The position numbers and the translations under genes were made by a program. From DATBJG01 sp963790545 (GTDB lineage: Bacteria; Acidobacteriota; Vicinamibacteria; Vicinamibacterales; JAMQPK01), in contig CAWBPA010000024.1 in the NCBI GenBank assembly GCA_963790545.1, forward strand, positions 62,001 to 126,000: DNA of 64,000 nt, in the 5' to 3' direction. The notes beneath the pieces were generated by a model. It saw only the letters and a program-made list of their open reading frames with translations, searched no databases and was not told the DNA's origin. Shown one piece after another: positions 63,258-64,000 of the stretch; position 1 is the first letter of the stretch, and each line of letters opens with the position of its first letter.

Positions 63258-64000
63258 GTCTGTTTGGCTTCGAATTTGCGGCCGTCGGCGTCGCGATCGC
63301 CATCGTTCTGGGGTTGTTGGGTCTGTTTGCAGCGATGGCCCTGTTCGCGCGGAACTACATCAAGGTTCCACCATCGACGGTGGCGATCTTTTACGGCCGC
63401 AAACACACGATCACGGACGACAAGGGGAACCGCTCGACGGTCGGCTTCCGTGTTGTGCGAGGTGGGGCGGCCTTGCGGGTCCCCTTGCTCGAGCAGGTGG
63501 CGTACCTCTCGCTCAACATCATTTCGATCCCACTGAAGATCCAGCGCGCATACACCAAGGAAGGTGTGGCGGTCACAGTGGAGGCCGTCGCCAATGTCAA
63601 GATCGCCGGCGACGACATGTCGTTGCGTGGCGCGTCCGAACGCTTCCTCGGCATGACCACGGAGCAGATCAAAGGGGTGATCTTCCAGACGCTGGAGGGC
63701 CACCTGCGGGCGATCCTCGGCACGCTGACCGTGGAAGAGATCAATGCGGACCGCCAGGCTTTCGCGCAGAAGATGACCGATGAGGCGGCCGTCGATCTGA
63801 AAAAGATGGGTATCAACATCGACATTCTGACGATCCAGCAGATCAGCGACGAGCAGGGATACCTTGACGCGCTCGGCAAGAAGCGCACGGCGGAGGTGAA
63901 ACGCGACGCCATCATCGGCGAGGCCCTTGCCCAGCGCGACGCCACAATCAAGTCCGCCATGGCGGATCAGGAAGGCAAGACCAAGCGCTACGAGGCCGAC
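63254..64000 (+). CDS. Flotillin-like SPFH protein, 3' end outside window
   Basis: The first 249 residues. One N-terminal membrane helix (AAVGVAIAIVLGLLGLFAAM) is followed by the SPFH/band 7 domain (YIKVPPSTVAIFYGRKHTI, LNIISIPLKIQRAYTKEGVA, GHLRAILGTLTVEEINADRQ) and the start of the Ala/Glu/Arg-rich coiled coil (KRDAIIGEALAQRDATIKSA). Flotillins scaffold membrane microdomains. Translation is coupled to nfeD through the GTGA overlap. Confidence 0.93.
   Translation, partial: MSLFGFEFAAVGVAIAIVLGLLGLFAAMALFARNYIKVPPSTVAIFYGRKHTITDDKGNRSTVGFRVVRGGAALRVPLLEQVAYLSLNIISIPLKIQRAYTKEGVAVTVEAVANVKIAGDDMSLRGASERFLGMTTEQIKGVIFQTLEGHLRAILGTLTVEEINADRQAFAQKMTDEAAVDLKKMGINIDILTIQQISDEQGYLDALGKKRTAEVKRDAIIGEALAQRDATIKSAMADQEGKTKRYEAD

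Overview
This 64 kb stretch of a GC-rich, Gram-negative chromosome carries about 55 genes, most of them housekeeping or envelope genes. The outer-membrane machinery (a fused LptF-LptG permease, Tol-Pal, many lipoproteins, a secretin-based assembly system) shows a diderm. A secretin ending in a cohesin-like domain, PilMNOP genes placed next to GspE/F and pseudopilins, a small microcompartment module and the intergenic repeat types all fit Acidobacteriota, perhaps the Vicinamibacteria group. That placement is an inference from remembered gene content, not a computed phylogeny. I found no rRNA, tRNA, CRISPR array or prophage.

Layout. 0-8 kb, all minus strand: DinB-like protein (partial), methyltransferase, GNAT, membrane protein, guaB, secA, M23 peptidase, small membrane protein. 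8-15 kb: a disturbed region with a DUF167 gene, an IS110/IS1111-type element and an IS481-type element lying in short-repeat DNA, a comM 3' remnant, a secreted protein, a di-heme cytochrome lipoprotein, a DUF167 remnant and intact comM. 15-24 kb: a 913-residue coiled-coil protein, an MltD-like transglycosylase, a CoA-acylating aldehyde dehydrogenase with a microcompartment shell protein, a lipoprotein and a second transglycosylase. 24-35 kb: a type IV pilus/type II secretion-like assembly cluster (F, E, M, N, O, P, secretin, three pseudopilins) with a divergent Ig/PKD lipoprotein inside it. 35-41 kb: serine hydrolase, glycosidase-like protein, BadF-type sugar kinase and MurQ (cell-wall recycling), Xer recombinase. 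41-51 kb: metK, an exported PHP protein, an SAH riboswitch with ahcY, the LptF-LptG fusion, a GH57 enzyme. 51-56.5 kb: parB, parA, bifunctional nuclease, miaB, recN. 56.5-62 kb: tolQ-tolR-tonB/tolA-like-tolB-pal-cpoB, then ssb. 62-64 kb: a cupin, then nfeD and flotillin (partial).

Two features dominate the DNA itself. First, intergenic spaces are packed with short repeats: degenerate 7-bp-period arrays of several unrelated sequences, often arranged as inverted arms between convergent genes; a 101-bp element in three copies, two of which end within a few bases of a start codon; and GC-rich hairpins of the GGCGGGTC-GACCCGCC type. Second, about 17 genes, including essential ones such as secA, parA and tolB, need one or more single-base corrections to be read through, mostly removal of one extra base. 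This is best explained by residual sequencing or assembly error. I annotate such genes end to end and state where the frame changes.

Functional themes are S-adenosylmethionine cycling (metK, and ahcY under an SAH riboswitch), cell-wall turnover and recycling (M23 peptidase, two transglycosylases, MurQ with a kinase), envelope energisation and lipopolysaccharide export (Tol-Pal, LptFG), and an extracellular fibre or secretion system.
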